In this document: piece by piece, positions 63,793 through 64,000 of the stretch
Layout: every line of letters starts with the position of its first letter
Numbering within the stretch: position 1 is the stretch's first letter
Program-made: the position numbers and the translations under genes
Source: an uncultured Formosa sp.
GTDB lineage: Bacteria > Bacteroidota > Bacteroidia > Flavobacteriales > Flavobacteriaceae
Assembly: GCF_947500765.1 (NCBI RefSeq)
Contig: NZ_CANMTH010000007.1
Location: 1-64,000, forward strand
Length of the DNA: 64,000 nt
Reading direction: 5' to 3'
The notes under the pieces: model-generated
The model's database searches: none
Seen by the model: only the letters and a program-made list of their open reading frames with translations
What the model was told of the DNA's origin: nothing

Positions 63793-64000
63793 TGCTAATT
63801 TTTTTACAAATATGCAGATAATTTAATTGGGTTAAAAACTTTATTTATCGCATTATGTAGCGTTAATTCCCTTTTAAAAAACTGTTTCTCTATTCGGTAA
63901 CTTAGTACTTAACTTAAAAAAGAGGAGCTTATTGTGTTATTTATACAAATGGTTTTGTTTAAGAACGTATTTCTTTAGTATTTTTACACAAATTAAATAC
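63793..64000. other. Upstream region of the PorV/PorQ-family gene, nothing else seen
   Basis: 208 AT-rich bases at the right edge with no ORF, hairpin or repeat of note. CAAATATG (plus strand) just above the start is one base off a TAnnTTTG box on the minus strand. Confidence 0.35.

Noticed and set aside
1..64000. Search for tRNA, rRNA, CRISPR arrays, insertion sequences and prophage genes
   Set aside because: Read through intergenic regions by eye; no cloverleaf arms, spaced direct repeats, transposase or integrase motifs were seen.

Overview
The window comes from a low-GC, Bacteroidota-type chromosome, almost certainly a member of the Flavobacteriaceae. The evidence is the gliding-motility genes gldF, gldG and gldI, a PorV/PorQ-family type IX secretion protein, many short lipoproteins with SxC-type lipoboxes, and repeated TAnnTTTG promoter boxes in place of E. 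coli-type -10/-35 elements. The genus cannot be fixed from this sequence alone. The DNA looks like ordinary core chromosome: dense, mostly intact genes separated by compact bidirectional terminators. I see no insertion sequence, prophage, integrase, CRISPR array, rRNA or tRNA.

Layout. 1-10 kb: end of an unknown gene, gpmA, small lipoproteins, a PD-(D/E)XK nuclease paired with a one-TM protein (1.7-4.4 kb), a 57-residue lipoprotein behind a structured leader (4.6-4.9 kb), an EEP hydrolase, a gluconate 5-dehydrogenase-like SDR, an outer-membrane barrel, and the start of a recF operon. 10-17 kb: recF, a TPR membrane protein with ribH, a serine hydrolase, a split YeeE/YedE transporter, and histidine decarboxylase divergent from an Lrp/AsnC regulator. 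17-26 kb: dnaN, the gldF-x-gldG operon, a SAM hydrolase (DUF62), phoH, a monohaem cytochrome lipoprotein, purC and an acyltransferase. 26-34 kb: an amino-acid:cation symporter, hsp20 with a lipoprotein gene, acs, fumarylacetoacetase and glyA.

34-40.5 kb is the clearest functional island, a vitamin B12 uptake locus. A cobalamin riboswitch on the minus strand precedes a TonB-dependent BtuB-like receptor and a BtuG-like beta-propeller surface lipoprotein. Divergently, a BtuF-BtuC-BtuD-like ABC importer is packed with no spacing. Together they would carry cobamide across the outer membrane and then the inner membrane.

40.5-64 kb: rmuC, purB with two small neighbours, a tight haem-binding / glycosyltransferase / cardiolipin synthase operon, an M48 protease, an rRNA/tRNA methyltransferase, pepD, an operon of NrnA-like phosphoesterase, GldI and a cyclophilin-FKBP fusion, ndk, an OmpA-like lipoprotein, glycosyltransferase 2, an HsdR-N-like nuclease domain protein, holA, lnt and a PorV/PorQ-family protein. 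Items most worth a second look are the B12 locus and its expression platform, the leader with crossing stems at 4.6 kb, the nuclease/membrane-protein pair at 1.7-4.4 kb, and the small BamE/SmpA-like gene inserted between gldF and gldG.
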